Of a stretch of 64,000 nt of DNA, positions 1 through 8,575 are shown piece by piece. This DNA comes from Candidatus Poribacteria bacterium (GTDB lineage Bacteria > Poribacteria > WGA-4E > WGA-3G). The notes beneath the pieces are model-generated. The model was not told the origin of the DNA. It saw only the letters and a list, made by a program, of their open reading frames with translations, and searched no databases. The first letter of the stretch is position 1. Every line of letters starts with the position of its first letter. Location of the stretch: NCBI GenBank assembly GCA_022821065.1, contig JAJEEK010000008.1:1-64000 (forward strand), read 5' to 3'. The position numbers and the translations under genes were made by a program.

Positions 1-345
1 TTGAGCGATTTTCAACCGGTGTTTAATCCGATCAATTTCTTTTTTGGGTGTTTCTATGCCTCTTTTGGATTTCTTTTGAAAAGCATGCAGTACGTAAATT
101 GTATCGCCGATTTTAGTGGTGTACATAGCTCGGTAAGTATCGGTCGCATAGTCGCTTCGGATTTCCATAATCTCCGGTAACCCTTTTAAAGGTCTGGCTT
201 TTGGATGTTTATCTCCGATCTGTGCGATGTAAAGCGCATAACCTATCTCATCTTGCACGTCTGCCGGAAATTTCTTCAAGTCCTTATGTGATGAACTAAC
301 CCAAATTATAGGTTTTATTTCATGCTCCTCCTTGTTTTCTCTCAT
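1..345 (-). CDS. Gp49-like/RelE-family toxin (truncated by window edge)
   Basis: The minus-strand frame from ATG at 345 stays open to base 1, giving 115 residues with no stop, so the 3' end lies outside the window. The ending (VLHAFQKKSKRGIETPKKE, then IDRIKHRL) is the hallmark of phage-derived Gp49-like proteins (PF05973). These belong to the RelE/ParE/HigB toxin superfamily and usually cleave mRNA on the ribosome. The partner antitoxin, an XRE-type helix-turn-helix protein, normally lies just downstream, which here would be beyond base 1. A weak AGGA precedes the ATG. Family assignment is confident; that it is an active toxin is inference. Confidence 0.85.
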   Translation of the reverse strand, partial: MRENKEEHEIKPIIWVSSSHKDLKKFPADVQDEIGYALYIAQIGDKHPKARPLKGLPEIMEIRSDYATDTYRAMYTTKIGDTIYVLHAFQKKSKRGIETPKKEIDRIKHRLKIAQ

Positions 346-456
346 GCCTAATCCTTTAGAATAGGTCGTTACTGTTTATTGGACATCCCTGAAGTAGTAT
401 TATTTTAACAAAACTTGGCAATTAGTGCAAGGGATAACGCATGGCAAAAATTGCGG

Positions 457-485
457 TTGACGCAGTAATGGATGTCTGCTAACAT
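457..485 (+). promoter_or_regulatory. Predicted sigma70-type promoter
   Basis: TTGACG (457-462), a 17-bp spacer and TAACAT (480-485) give a near-consensus promoter. It ends about 60 bases before the PhyH start at 546. Seen in sequence; activity is inferred. Confidence 0.5.
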
Positions 486-545
486 GCTGAAACTCAGTTT
501 TTACAACACGCACTTAAATCTGACAGAATATCTGAGGTATCACGT

Positions 546-1418
546 ATGGAACAGTATCTACAGATTCAGAAACCGGAACTTGGCTATACTTACGAGTTTG
601 AGGTGGATCAACTTTCTGAGATGTCCGAATGCTTGGAGGCACACGGCTTCGCAATTGTCAAAGATGTCCTGCCACCGGAGTTGGTTGACAGTTTGAAGCA
701 GGCGGTCTTTGATGGCACGGATCCGAACAGAGAATTAGCACACGGGCAGAGCCGAACCCGACACGCTTGGGTGGAGTCGGGACCGGGGGCTTGGCAGCTG
801 CTCGGATATGAACCCTTTATGAAAATCCATCGCCACCTGATCGGCACGGACGAGATGACTGTCCACCGTTCTGCTGCTATCATTCGGATGCCGGGATCTC
901 AACCCGTAGCGTGGCATACCGACTGGTGCGGATTCTCAACGGACGCACCGAAGAATTCGGGGGACGTGTTGAACCGTGGATTGTGGCCCTCAGGCAAATG
1001 GTTTTACTTGACGGGTTCTCGTCCGGAACACGGTGGATTGTGCGTAATTGAGGATTCGCATGTGGAAGGTTGGGAAGGGCCTGAGGGGTTCAACCTGACA
1101 GCGGACAAGCGTTCTTTCTATAAAGAGGGTGGAGAAGAAAAAGCGTACGTCGGTTTCGATATTCCGGGGTTAGTGCCGCTTTTCACGAATCCGGGGGATA
1201 TGATTGTGTTTGCGCATCGGACGTATCACGGTGCGTTCCCGAACCAAATTGACGAGGTCCGGTTGTCGTGTGCGATCGGTTTTCGGCGGCGAGACCATCA
1301 CATTGATATTCCGTGGGAGATCCCGGACGATGGCAGGCAGTTCTTAGCGGATTTACCATCACGTTTCGAGCGGTACACACACGGGTATACGAGCATTGAT
1401 ACCGCTTGGCGCGGATGA
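546..1418 (+). CDS. Phytanoyl-CoA dioxygenase (PhyH) family protein
   Basis: This 290-residue protein fits the PhyH family of Fe(II)/2-oxoglutarate-dependent oxygenases, which hydroxylate or halogenate small molecules and lipids in the cytoplasm. The iron facial triad can be read as H124-x-D126 (AWHTDW) and a distal His at about 228 (TYHGAFPN). Arg239 is placed to bind 2-oxoglutarate. A predicted promoter lies at 457-485. The next gene is convergent and ends 17 bases downstream. The substrate cannot be told from sequence. It is only distantly similar to the other PhyH proteins here, so it is not a recent duplicate of them. Confidence 0.85.
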   Translation: MEQYLQIQKPELGYTYEFEVDQLSEMSECLEAHGFAIVKDVLPPELVDSLKQAVFDGTDPNRELAHGQSRTRHAWVESGPGAWQLLGYEPFMKIHRHLIGTDEMTVHRSAAIIRMPGSQPVAWHTDWCGFSTDAPKNSGDVLNRGLWPSGKWFYLTGSRPEHGGLCVIEDSHVEGWEGPEGFNLTADKRSFYKEGGEEKAYVGFDIPGLVPLFTNPGDMIVFAHRTYHGAFPNQIDEVRLSCAIGFRRRDHHIDIPWEIPDDGRQFLADLPSRFERYTHGYTSIDTAWRG

Positions 1419-1435
1419 TTGTCCGACACGCCAGA

Positions 1436-2497
1436 TTAAACCTCACCGTCCCAGTAGCTCAGACTCTTATCTCTACGATAAATCTTTCCGACGGCGTAAG
1501 GTAGCACCTTGTTGGAATCTGGGTATTCACTAACATCGTGAGGTGTAGTCGTCCCAAGGATGAATAGCACCACTGGCGCATCGGTTTCGTTCACGAATTT
1601 ATGTGCCCCGATGGTGCCCGGAGGAAACGCGATGAAATCGCCTTCGGTAACTTCTACATCGCCGCGCGGCGTTTTAAGTGTGCAGGCACCCTTCATGACG
1701 TAGCACATCTCCTCGCCGAAGTTGTGAAAATGCATCGGGAAACTCATTTTACCGGGTTGGAGGCGGATCACGCGGTATCCCAAATTCTTGCCGCCGATGA
1801 GCGGGTCAATGTCTTTGTCTTCAAAATCGTAAGGGTGTGGCGCGTTTTTATAGTGCCACGCGATTTCATCAATATGGATGCGGTTGATATAAACATCACG
1901 ACGCGCTTGCAGGCAGTCAATCAAATGTTGGCGTGCATCTTTAAAAATAGAGTGTCCGTCACCGACGAGGATCGTGTTGAAACGGAGCGCTAAAATTTTG
2001 CGGAGTTCAAGTACCGCTTTAGGCGGGTCGCTGAGTTTGGCATCAGCGAGTAGACTTAATGCCCCCATCGGTTCACCAACGACAAGGTCACCGAACAGGA
2101 CTGCTTGTTTCTCTGGAAAATAGAGTGCGATTTCACCCGGACTCTTTCCGTGTTCGAGATGGACAGCGTGTAAGCCGGGCACAATCGCTTCCCGATCCGT
2201 AACCGTCCGCGCAGGTGTGATGCTCAGCGCGTCCGTATCGGCTTCATGCACAATCACATCGGCACCGGTCAACTCTTGAAAGGCAGCGGCTTCACGTTCA
2301 TGATCGGCATTGGTCAGAACGATCAGCGCCGCACTACCGAGTGCCATCAGTTGCTCTTTATCAGCATCAGACATTGGGACGGGATCTATAATAATATTTC
2401 CATCAGGACGTACCCACAAATGCCCATTAAAATCGATTTGGCGTTCCTGACTAAAGACTCCCCAACTGTACATATCTTGAAAAATTAAGCGTTTCAT
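1436..2497 (-). CDS. MBL-fold domain fused to a C-terminal cupin
   Basis: The protein has 353 residues. The first ~210 resemble a metallo-beta-lactamase-fold hydrolase: a strand-rich start, TNADHERE where the HxHxDH motif normally sits, then LFGDLVVG and VGDGHS supplying later ligands. Several canonical histidines of the first motif are absent, so the metal site is altered. Residues ~235-340 form a cupin with HFHNFGEEMCYVMKG and a second motif ending in GAHKFVN. A link to sugar or small-acid metabolism is plausible but unproven. The start is preceded by ACCGCAAGGAAAAATAAAAA, a leader seen before other genes here. The gene converges with the PhyH gene at 546. Confidence 0.75.
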   Translation of the reverse strand: MKRLIFQDMYSWGVFSQERQIDFNGHLWVRPDGNIIIDPVPMSDADKEQLMALGSAALIVLTNADHEREAAAFQELTGADVIVHEADTDALSITPARTVTDREAIVPGLHAVHLEHGKSPGEIALYFPEKQAVLFGDLVVGEPMGALSLLADAKLSDPPKAVLELRKILALRFNTILVGDGHSIFKDARQHLIDCLQARRDVYINRIHIDEIAWHYKNAPHPYDFEDKDIDPLIGGKNLGYRVIRLQPGKMSFPMHFHNFGEEMCYVMKGACTLKTPRGDVEVTEGDFIAFPPGTIGAHKFVNETDAPVVLFILGTTTPHDVSEYPDSNKVLPYAVGKIYRRDKSLSYWDGEV

Positions 2498-2519
2498 TTT
2501 TTATTTTTCCTTGCGGTTG
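2498..2519 (-). promoter_or_regulatory. Recurrent RBS leader (ACCGCAAGGAAAAATAAAAA)
   Basis: Read on the minus strand, this segment abuts the ATG at 2497 and carries the Shine-Dalgarno-like AAGGA. The same ACCGCAAGGAAAA-TAAAA leader precedes the genes at 33322 and 60481 and, without its 5' part, the gene at 24997. Confidence 0.6.
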
Positions 2520-2603
2520 AGGTACAATGCCTTGGAATGTAACAATTTTTTGTTAAATCCGCTTTCCATTTCGTTTCAAGCTATGTAATTTGACTCGTTT
2601 TAA

Positions 2604-3140
2604 TTATTGATTACTGTTTTCCTTTGAGACAAATCCATAGACTTCAAGTTCATGTATAAAGGCTCTACCTAATTTTATTTGCGGCACAACTTGGCCACGC
2701 CTCGGATCATATCGACTGGCTTTCTTTTCATCATCGGTGGTGCCGCTGATGTAGATGCGAATAGCATCCGTCACAATACCATTGACGCGTCTTTCAATAA
2801 CCGGACTCTCATTGTTCTGGATCTGTTGAATCGCCTGCCAACGTCCTTCGCCATCTAACTTCTGATAGACCATTGCGTTTATAATATTAGTTCCGCGGAT
2901 AGCAATTCGATGAATCGCTTTTCGGCTTGGTAACGTCAGGTGGATCCAGCGTCCTTGCGCGTAGCCTCTCGTATTCAGATCGCCATCTATCATCTCTGGT
3001 GACGTACAGGTGACCCCTTCTGTAACGGCGTAGTTATAATATTCCTGTGGCTCAATTAACATCTGTAGTACCTGGGATTGGCATCCGAAAAGGAGTCCGG
3101 TTGTACAGAGTACTGAGAAAATAAAAAGGTAGCACCGCAT
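2604..3140 (-). CDS. Predicted lipoprotein with discoidin-like domain
   Basis: The 178-residue product begins with a lipoprotein signal: a hydrophobic stretch ending in the lipobox LLFGC, with Cys20 as the expected lipidated residue. The mature part has the pattern of a discoidin (F5/8 type C-like) beta-sandwich, with GRWIHLTLP, IHRIAIRG, AIRIYISG and HELEVYG. Such domains usually bind carbohydrate or surface ligands. It would be membrane anchored and face outward. It stands alone on the minus strand, about 100 bases upstream of the MBL-cupin gene. The domain call is by pattern only; the lipoprotein call is stronger. Confidence 0.65.
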   Translation of the reverse strand: MRCYLFIFSVLCTTGLLFGCQSQVLQMLIEPQEYYNYAVTEGVTCTSPEMIDGDLNTRGYAQGRWIHLTLPSRKAIHRIAIRGTNIINAMVYQKLDGEGRWQAIQQIQNNESPVIERRVNGIVTDAIRIYISGTTDDEKKASRYDPRRGQVVPQIKLGRAFIHELEVYGFVSKENSNQ

Positions 3141-3221
3141 TTTTTTTCCTCTCTGTTTAGTATTTGTTAGATATTATACCGCATTTTCGTTTTTGTTTAA
3201 ACCAGAATTTCGCGAAAAGCG

Positions 3222-3250
3222 TTGTTTTAAAACCACGGGTAAGATATAAT
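3222..3250 (+). promoter_or_regulatory. Predicted promoter with consensus -10
   Basis: TTGTTT (3222-3227), 17 bp and TATAAT (3245-3250) lie about 100 bases upstream of the oxidoreductase start at 3348. The perfect -10 and spacing support it; the -35 is weak. Confidence 0.5.
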
Positions 3251-3347
3251 ACCGTGTGAGAATAGTCTTTTAAGTTACATGTTCGATGGCGCGGTTTTCA
3301 CTGCGTTTATTGAATTAGATGAATTGGATTTTACATGGGAGGCAAGT

Positions 3348-4385
3348 ATGTACAAAAGTGCGATTTTGGGATGTCGCGGACGTGCCCGCGGGCACGCTCG
3401 CGCATATCAACACGTCAAAAAAGGTAAACTCGCCGCTATCTGCGATATGAAGGAAGACCTGCTCAACGATTTCGGTGATGAATTCGGGGTTGATGCCCGT
3501 TATACCGATCTCGACGAAATGCTCTCAAAAGAAAAACCGGATCTGCTGCATATCGTTACCGCACCGGTGTTACGCGGTAGCAACGAACGCATCCGCTACC
3601 CACTGATGAATCAAGCATCCGAACACGGTGTACCTGCAGCAATCGTTGAAAAACCGATTGCTGTTGAAAGCGAAGATTGGCGGCAAATCTCTGAACTCGC
3701 CGAACGCACCCAAACGAAGTTCGTCGTTAACACACAACTCAATTTCCATCCCCAAAACCTCGCACTTAAGCAGGATGTCGCGGAAGGCAAAATCGGTGCG
3801 ATCAAATTTATTGAGGCAAGCGCGCGAAACCCACCCGTTGATCAGGCACCACACGTCCTACAACTCGTATCTTCTTACATCGATAACTCGCGTCCAGCGA
3901 AGGTGCAAGGACAAATATCAGGGGCAGGACAACTTGACTCCGCGCAACCTTCGCCTGCAAACGCCACAGCACTCGTGACCTACGCAAACGGTGTACAAGC
4001 CTCCGTCGCATTCGGACCGGAGATGGCACCCCGCGTGCTACCCGATACCGGAAACAACCGACACAAGCGGGTCTGTGTCTTTGGTGAAACAGGTTTTGTC
4101 CATTGGCGGTTTGAAAGTTGGGAACGGAACCTGCCCGGTAGTGGCTATGAAGGTGGCGACCTAAACTACGGCGACCAAGATGTCCTCGCGCAAGGTGGAC
4201 TCACCGAGGCGGTGTTCGAGTGGCTTGACGACGAGAACAACGTCCATCCGACGCATCTCAAGCAATCCCTCGCCGAATTTAACTTGTTGCTCGGTATCTA
4301 TTACAGCGGGCTGACGAACACTGTCATCGAATTGCCGTTCGACCCACCAGACGGCATGATGGATATGTTCCGCGAACGACTTTAA
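3348..4385 (+). CDS. Gfo/Idh/MocA-family NAD(P)-dependent oxidoreductase
   Basis: This 345-residue protein has the Gfo/Idh/MocA pattern: an N-terminal Rossmann fold (AILGCRGRARGHARAY), the catalytic-lysine motif EKPIA at 101-105 and an alpha/beta C-terminal domain. These enzymes oxidise, reduce or epimerise sugars and cyclitols. The ATG at 3348 was chosen because GGGAGG sits just before it and the Rossmann fold starts at once. A longer frame to 3279 exists but lacks a ribosome site. A predicted promoter lies at 3222-3250 and an intrinsic terminator follows at 4401-4430, so it is probably a single-gene unit. The substrate is unknown. Confidence 0.88.
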   Translation: MYKSAILGCRGRARGHARAYQHVKKGKLAAICDMKEDLLNDFGDEFGVDARYTDLDEMLSKEKPDLLHIVTAPVLRGSNERIRYPLMNQASEHGVPAAIVEKPIAVESEDWRQISELAERTQTKFVVNTQLNFHPQNLALKQDVAEGKIGAIKFIEASARNPPVDQAPHVLQLVSSYIDNSRPAKVQGQISGAGQLDSAQPSPANATALVTYANGVQASVAFGPEMAPRVLPDTGNNRHKRVCVFGETGFVHWRFESWERNLPGSGYEGGDLNYGDQDVLAQGGLTEAVFEWLDDENNVHPTHLKQSLAEFNLLLGIYYSGLTNTVIELPFDPPDGMMDMFRERL

Positions 4386-4400
4386 TTCGGATGTTCCCAG

Positions 4401-4430
4401 CAGGCGAGGTGCTCAGCTTCGCCTGTTTTT
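4401..4430 (+). terminator. Rho-independent terminator
   Basis: The arms CAGGCGA (4401-4407) and TCGCCTG (4419-4425) pair perfectly and are followed by five T (4426-4430). It lies 15 bases after the oxidoreductase stop. Confidence 0.75.
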
Positions 4431-4476
4431 ACGAAACCTCGCGACCTATTTGGGTATTACCCAGAAGGAACACCCT

Positions 4477-5631
4477 GTGTCTGACATCATCTACATGGAC
4501 AACCATGCCACAACGCCAATCGCACCTGAAGTGCTTGAGGTGATGATGCCTTACCTGACGACGCATTTCGGGAACGCCTCGAGTACACACCCTTTTGGTG
4601 TTAAGGCAGCGGATGCAGTGGAAAAGGCGCGCCATCAGGTCGCCGAATTGCTCGGTTGTTCTGAAGCGGAAATCGTCTTCACCAGTGGTGCAACCGAATC
4701 GGACAATCTCGCTATCAGAGGGATCGCCTACGCCTGTCGAGAGAAGGGTAACCATATCATCACAAGCACCGCCGAACATCACGCAATCCTTGATACGTGC
4801 CACGCTTTGGCGGCAGACGGATTTGAAACGACATATCTGCCGGTAGATAAATATGGAATGGTGAGTCCTGATGATGTGGAAGCCGCGATAACACCAAAGA
4901 CTATCTTGATGAGTTTTATGTATGCGAACAACGAAGTCGGCACGATAAATCCGATCGTTGATATTGCTGCTGTCGCTGCCAAACACGGCGTGCTTTTCCA
5001 TTCGGATGCGGTGCAGGGGATCGGGCAGCTGGCATCAGATATGGAGACACTCGGCTTAGATCTCGCGTCTCTGACGGCACATAAGATTTATGGACCTAAG
5101 GGAATCGGCGCGCTTTACATCCGTCGAAACTGTTCACAACCCCATTCGCTTTTCTACGGGGGTGGACAAGAGGCAGGCATTCGACCCGGAACACTAAATG
5201 TCGCGGGGATCGTCGGTTTAGGTGCGGCGTGCGAACTTTCTAAAAAGTACATGGAGATAGGGAAAAATAGTGTCACAACTTTACGCGACACACTCCATCA
5301 GAAGTTAATGGCGAGTCTCAACGATATTCACCTCAACGGACACCCTGAACAACGGCTGCCTGGCAATCTGAATCTCTGTTTTGCGGGAGTGCAAAGCCAC
5401 GCGCATTTAGCAGGACTTAAACGCGTCGCTGTATCAACCGGGTCGGCATGCGATTCGGAGTCGGTGAAGGCATCACACGTCTTGGTTGCAATGGGGGTAC
5501 CGAATGAACTGGCGTTGACTGCCGTGCGTTTCGGTTTGGGACGCTACAATACCGCCGAAGAAGTCGATATTGTCGCCGATGAAGTCATAAAAGTCGTCAA
5601 TCGGTTGCGTGCATTGGCACCGGAATGGTAA
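4477..5631 (+). CDS. Cysteine desulfurase (NifS/IscS type)
   Basis: This PLP-dependent enzyme removes sulfur from cysteine for Fe-S clusters and thiolated tRNA. It opens with IIYMDNHATTPIAPEV, typical of the family. The PLP-binding lysine is K203 in LTAHKIYGPKG and the persulfide cysteine is C325 in STGSACDSE. A GTG start at 4477 is preferred because AGAAGGA lies 7 bases upstream, giving 384 residues, the usual family length; a TTG at 4450 is possible. No iscU or other Fe-S assembly gene is adjacent, so it may be a housekeeping or stand-alone copy. Confidence 0.93.
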   Translation: MSDIIYMDNHATTPIAPEVLEVMMPYLTTHFGNASSTHPFGVKAADAVEKARHQVAELLGCSEAEIVFTSGATESDNLAIRGIAYACREKGNHIITSTAEHHAILDTCHALAADGFETTYLPVDKYGMVSPDDVEAAITPKTILMSFMYANNEVGTINPIVDIAAVAAKHGVLFHSDAVQGIGQLASDMETLGLDLASLTAHKIYGPKGIGALYIRRNCSQPHSLFYGGGQEAGIRPGTLNVAGIVGLGAACELSKKYMEIGKNSVTTLRDTLHQKLMASLNDIHLNGHPEQRLPGNLNLCFAGVQSHAHLAGLKRVAVSTGSACDSESVKASHVLVAMGVPNELALTAVRFGLGRYNTAEEVDIVADEVIKVVNRLRALAPEW

Positions 5632-5722
5632 TATCCTAAGTCCCTTGCGCCGTAGCAGCAATTTCCGCGATACTATGTTATAATTTCATCGTGAAGTTTA
5701 AACACGTAGTGAGGAAATACAC

Positions 5723-6331
5723 ATGTCATCTATTGCAGCCCGAACCTATCTAACCCCTGAAGAATACATCGCTGCCGAACGCAAGGCAACGCTCAAAAGC
5801 GAATACCTGAGCGGCGAGATCGTCGCCATGTCGGGGGCAAGTGATACACATAACCTTATCACGATGAATACGTCAACGGCACTTTACAATCAACTATCAG
5901 ACCGAGGATGCAGAATCTACGCCAGCGATATGCGCGTCGGAATTAGCGCAGGCGTTTCCTACTTCTACCCGGATATTGCCGTTACCTGTGATACACCCCG
6001 CTTCGAGGATGACGTTTTCGATACACTCATCAATCCACAGGTTATTATTGAAGTGCTTTCTGATTCAACCGCAAACTATGACCGAGGTGAGAAGTTTATA
6101 CGCTATCGGCAATTAGAATCGCTGCAAGAATACATCCTTATTTCACAAGATCGGGTTCAAGTTGATCACTACCTTCGTCAAGGCAAACAATGGGTACTCA
6201 GTGAATTCAGTACACTTGAGGATATACTGCCGCTCGCTTCAATTGAAGCTGAACTCCCCTTACGCCAGATTTACAGATTCGTTGAATTTGAAACCGATAC
6301 CTCTGTTGAAACCGCTGTAGGGGCTGGGTGA
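5723..6331 (+). CDS. Uma2-family (DUF820) putative nuclease
   Basis: The 202-residue protein matches the Uma2/DUF820 family, which has a PD-(D/E)XK nuclease-like fold and is abundant in cyanobacteria and Poribacteria. Typical segments are LTPEEYIAAER near the start, PDIAVTCD, VIIEVLSDST and YRQLESLQEYILISQ. Biological role is unknown. The last codons and the TGA stop lie inside a 27-bp palindromic repeat (6317-6343), so the C-terminus (VGAG) is repeat-encoded. A TATAAT at 5679-5684 may be a -10, but no good -35 is seen. Confidence 0.85.
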   Translation: MSSIAARTYLTPEEYIAAERKATLKSEYLSGEIVAMSGASDTHNLITMNTSTALYNQLSDRGCRIYASDMRVGISAGVSYFYPDIAVTCDTPRFEDDVFDTLINPQVIIEVLSDSTANYDRGEKFIRYRQLESLQEYILISQDRVQVDHYLRQGKQWVLSEFSTLEDILPLASIEAELPLRQIYRFVEFETDTSVETAVGAG

Positions 6332-6343
6332 CCCAGCCCCTAC
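6317..6343. repeat. 27-bp palindromic repeat, copy 1
   Basis: The arm GTAGGGGCTGGGT is followed by a central G and its exact complement. This copy contains the stop codon of the Uma2 gene. Other copies are at 31649, 32613, 33252 and 42231. Confidence 0.9.
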
Positions 6344-6398
6344 GGGGGACCTAAAAGAACGCCCAAGCAAAACACCCTAGGAAGAGGAAACCTGTCTC

Positions 6399-8450
6399 AT
6401 GCTGACCGTTGAACAGATTATCGCTTGTGGATTGGACAAGGCGGAAGCATCAAAGATCTCGGAAACTCTTAATCGGATATCGCCAACACAGTCCGCGACA
6501 GCCTGTTGGTCCGAAATTTCGCGCGACATTCTCACACCACAACACCCGTTTGTGCTCCATCAATTGCTTTATGAGACGGTATACGCAGACTTTGATCGTC
6601 CGACACACGGACCCCCACCTGCATGGTTTCCTACAGATGAAGACATCACCGAAGCAAATATCACCCGTATGATGGCAGAATTGCACATCAAGACTTATCC
6701 TGAGTTTCATGCTTGGTCGGTCGCCAATCGAGACACGTTTTGGCAGATGATGATAGACAGGTTGAACATCAAAGCGATAGCGACAACCCCCGAACCTCAA
6801 AAAGGCGCAACAGGCATTTCCACAAAACTTGCTAAACTGAACATCGTCGAAAGCTGCTTTGATGTGCCTGATGATACCGTCGCGCTTGTTGCACAACGCG
6901 AAAACGACACACATCTGAAAACGCTGACCTATCGCGAATTGGAATGCCTCACGAATCGGGTTGCGAACGGACTTGCGGACATCGGTATGAAGCAGGGAGA
7001 TGCAATAGCAATTGACATGCCGATGAACGCCGAGTCTGTTGCCATCTATCTCGGAATCGTCAAAGCGGGGTGTGTTGTCGTAGGGATTGCCGATAGTTTC
7101 GCGCCAGACGAGATCGCCACACGCTTGCGCATCGGTAAAGCAAAAGCTGTCTTCACACAGGATTATATTAACAGAGCAGGTAAACGTCTGCCGTTGTACG
7201 AGAAAGTAATTGCCGCAAACGCGCCAAAGGCGATTGTATTTAGCGCAGCTTGCAAGCCAAATCTTGCTATAGAAAAGCCGTCTGAAGGAAGTGAAAGCCT
7301 TGCACGGACCCGACGCGAAGGCGATATGACGTGGAACGATTTTCTGAGTGACACAGAAACCTTTAACGCTATCCCGTGCCATCCTGACGCGTCTACCAAC
7401 ATCCTTTTCTCCTCCGGTACCACCGGCGAACCGAAAGCGATTCCGTGGACCCACACCACACCGATCAAGTCCGCTGCAGATGCCTATCTACACCACGACA
7501 TCCACTCCGGCGATGTGCTGGCGTGGTATACAAATCTCGGTTGGATGATGGGACCGTGGCTTATTTATGCAAGCCTCATCAACGGAGCCACGATCGCCTT
7601 GTATGATGGCGTGCCGACAGGGCGCGACTTCGGAGTTTTTGTGCAGAACGCGAAAGTGAGCATGCTCGGTGTCGTACCGACCCTCGTCCGCGCGTGGAAA
7701 AATACAGAATGTATGCGCGGACTCGACTGGCACGCGATCCGTGCGTTCAGTTCAACCGGTGAATGCTCGAACCCAGAGGAGATGCTTTACCTCATGTCAC
7801 TCGCTGGCTATAAGCCTGTGATTGAGTACTGCGGTGGCACTGAGATTGGAGGCGGTTATATCACGGGTACACGCGTCCAACCCGCCGCGCCTTCAACGTT
7901 CACAACCCCTGCGCTCGGTGTAGATTTTCGACTCTTTGACGAAGACAGAGAACCGACCGAGAATGGCGAAGTTTTCATCGTTCCACCTTCTCTCGGTCTC
8001 TCGACGAGTCTGCTGAACGCTGATCACAACGAAGTCTACTTTGCAGGCACACCCCAACCGAATCTACGCCGTCACGGTGATGCGATTGAACGGCTACCAA
8101 ACAACTATTACCGTATCCATGGTCGCGTTGACGATACGATGAATCTGAGCGGTATCAAAGTCAGTTCTGCGGAGATTGAGGAGGTACTCAACAATGTCAC
8201 CGGAATTCAAGAAACAGCAGCAGTCGCGCGCTTTCCAAAAGATGGCGGTCCTAGTCAACTCGTTATCTATGTTGTATTGATACAATCAGAATCTATTCCC
8301 ATAAAACAGAGACTTCACGCGGCGTTACAAACAGAGATTTCCGAACACCTCAATCCACTGTTTCGCATTCACGATGTCGCTATCGTAGATGCACTGCCGC
8401 GAACCGCCTCGAATAAAATCACGCGTAGACTTCTACGCGCCCCGTTGTAG
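6399..8450 (+). CDS. AMP-dependent acyl-CoA synthetase (acyl-activating enzyme)
   Basis: This 683-residue adenylate-forming enzyme activates a carboxylic acid with ATP and transfers it to CoA. The P-loop-like motif SSGTTGEPKAIPW is near residue 340, the acetyl-CoA-synthetase-like segment YTNLGWMMGPW near 378 and the hinge/C-terminal motif GRVDDTMNLSGIKVSSAEIE near 570. The long N-terminal region before the core resembles acetoacetyl-CoA synthetases or plant AAE17/18-type enzymes. GAGGAA lies about 12 bases before the ATG. The acid substrate is not identifiable. It follows the Uma2 gene by 67 bases without obvious functional connection. Confidence 0.87.
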   Translation: MLTVEQIIACGLDKAEASKISETLNRISPTQSATACWSEISRDILTPQHPFVLHQLLYETVYADFDRPTHGPPPAWFPTDEDITEANITRMMAELHIKTYPEFHAWSVANRDTFWQMMIDRLNIKAIATTPEPQKGATGISTKLAKLNIVESCFDVPDDTVALVAQRENDTHLKTLTYRELECLTNRVANGLADIGMKQGDAIAIDMPMNAESVAIYLGIVKAGCVVVGIADSFAPDEIATRLRIGKAKAVFTQDYINRAGKRLPLYEKVIAANAPKAIVFSAACKPNLAIEKPSEGSESLARTRREGDMTWNDFLSDTETFNAIPCHPDASTNILFSSGTTGEPKAIPWTHTTPIKSAADAYLHHDIHSGDVLAWYTNLGWMMGPWLIYASLINGATIALYDGVPTGRDFGVFVQNAKVSMLGVVPTLVRAWKNTECMRGLDWHAIRAFSSTGECSNPEEMLYLMSLAGYKPVIEYCGGTEIGGGYITGTRVQPAAPSTFTTPALGVDFRLFDEDREPTENGEVFIVPPSLGLSTSLLNADHNEVYFAGTPQPNLRRHGDAIERLPNNYYRIHGRVDDTMNLSGIKVSSAEIEEVLNNVTGIQETAAVARFPKDGGPSQLVIYVVLIQSESIPIKQRLHAALQTEISEHLNPLFRIHDVAIVDALPRTASNKITRRLLRAPL

Positions 8451-8513
8451 CGAGATGCTGTATTTCATACGCGTTCAACTCAACGATGACCGAATTCTAA
8501 GTCTTTACCATTC

Positions 8514-8542
8514 TTGACAATTTTATCGTAACATGCTACTAT
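8514..8542 (+). promoter_or_regulatory. Predicted sigma70-type promoter
   Basis: TTGACA (8514-8519), 17 bp and TACTAT (8537-8542) are close to consensus. The expected start of transcription is about 27 bases before the DUF362 gene. Confidence 0.65.
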
Positions 8543-8575
8543 TTTGGAAATTTACTTCTATCAATGGAGCGAAAA

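Noticed and set aside
3279..3347. An N-terminal extension of the Gfo/Idh protein
   Set aside because: No ribosome site precedes it and the Rossmann fold begins at the ATG at 3348.
4429..5001. A 190-codon minus-strand frame
   Set aside because: It overlaps the cysteine desulfurase gene and the terminator; no domain is seen.
6450..7454. A 334-codon minus-strand frame inside the acyl-CoA synthetase gene
   Set aside because: It is antisense to a clear enzyme, Cys- and Arg-rich and without any recognisable domain.
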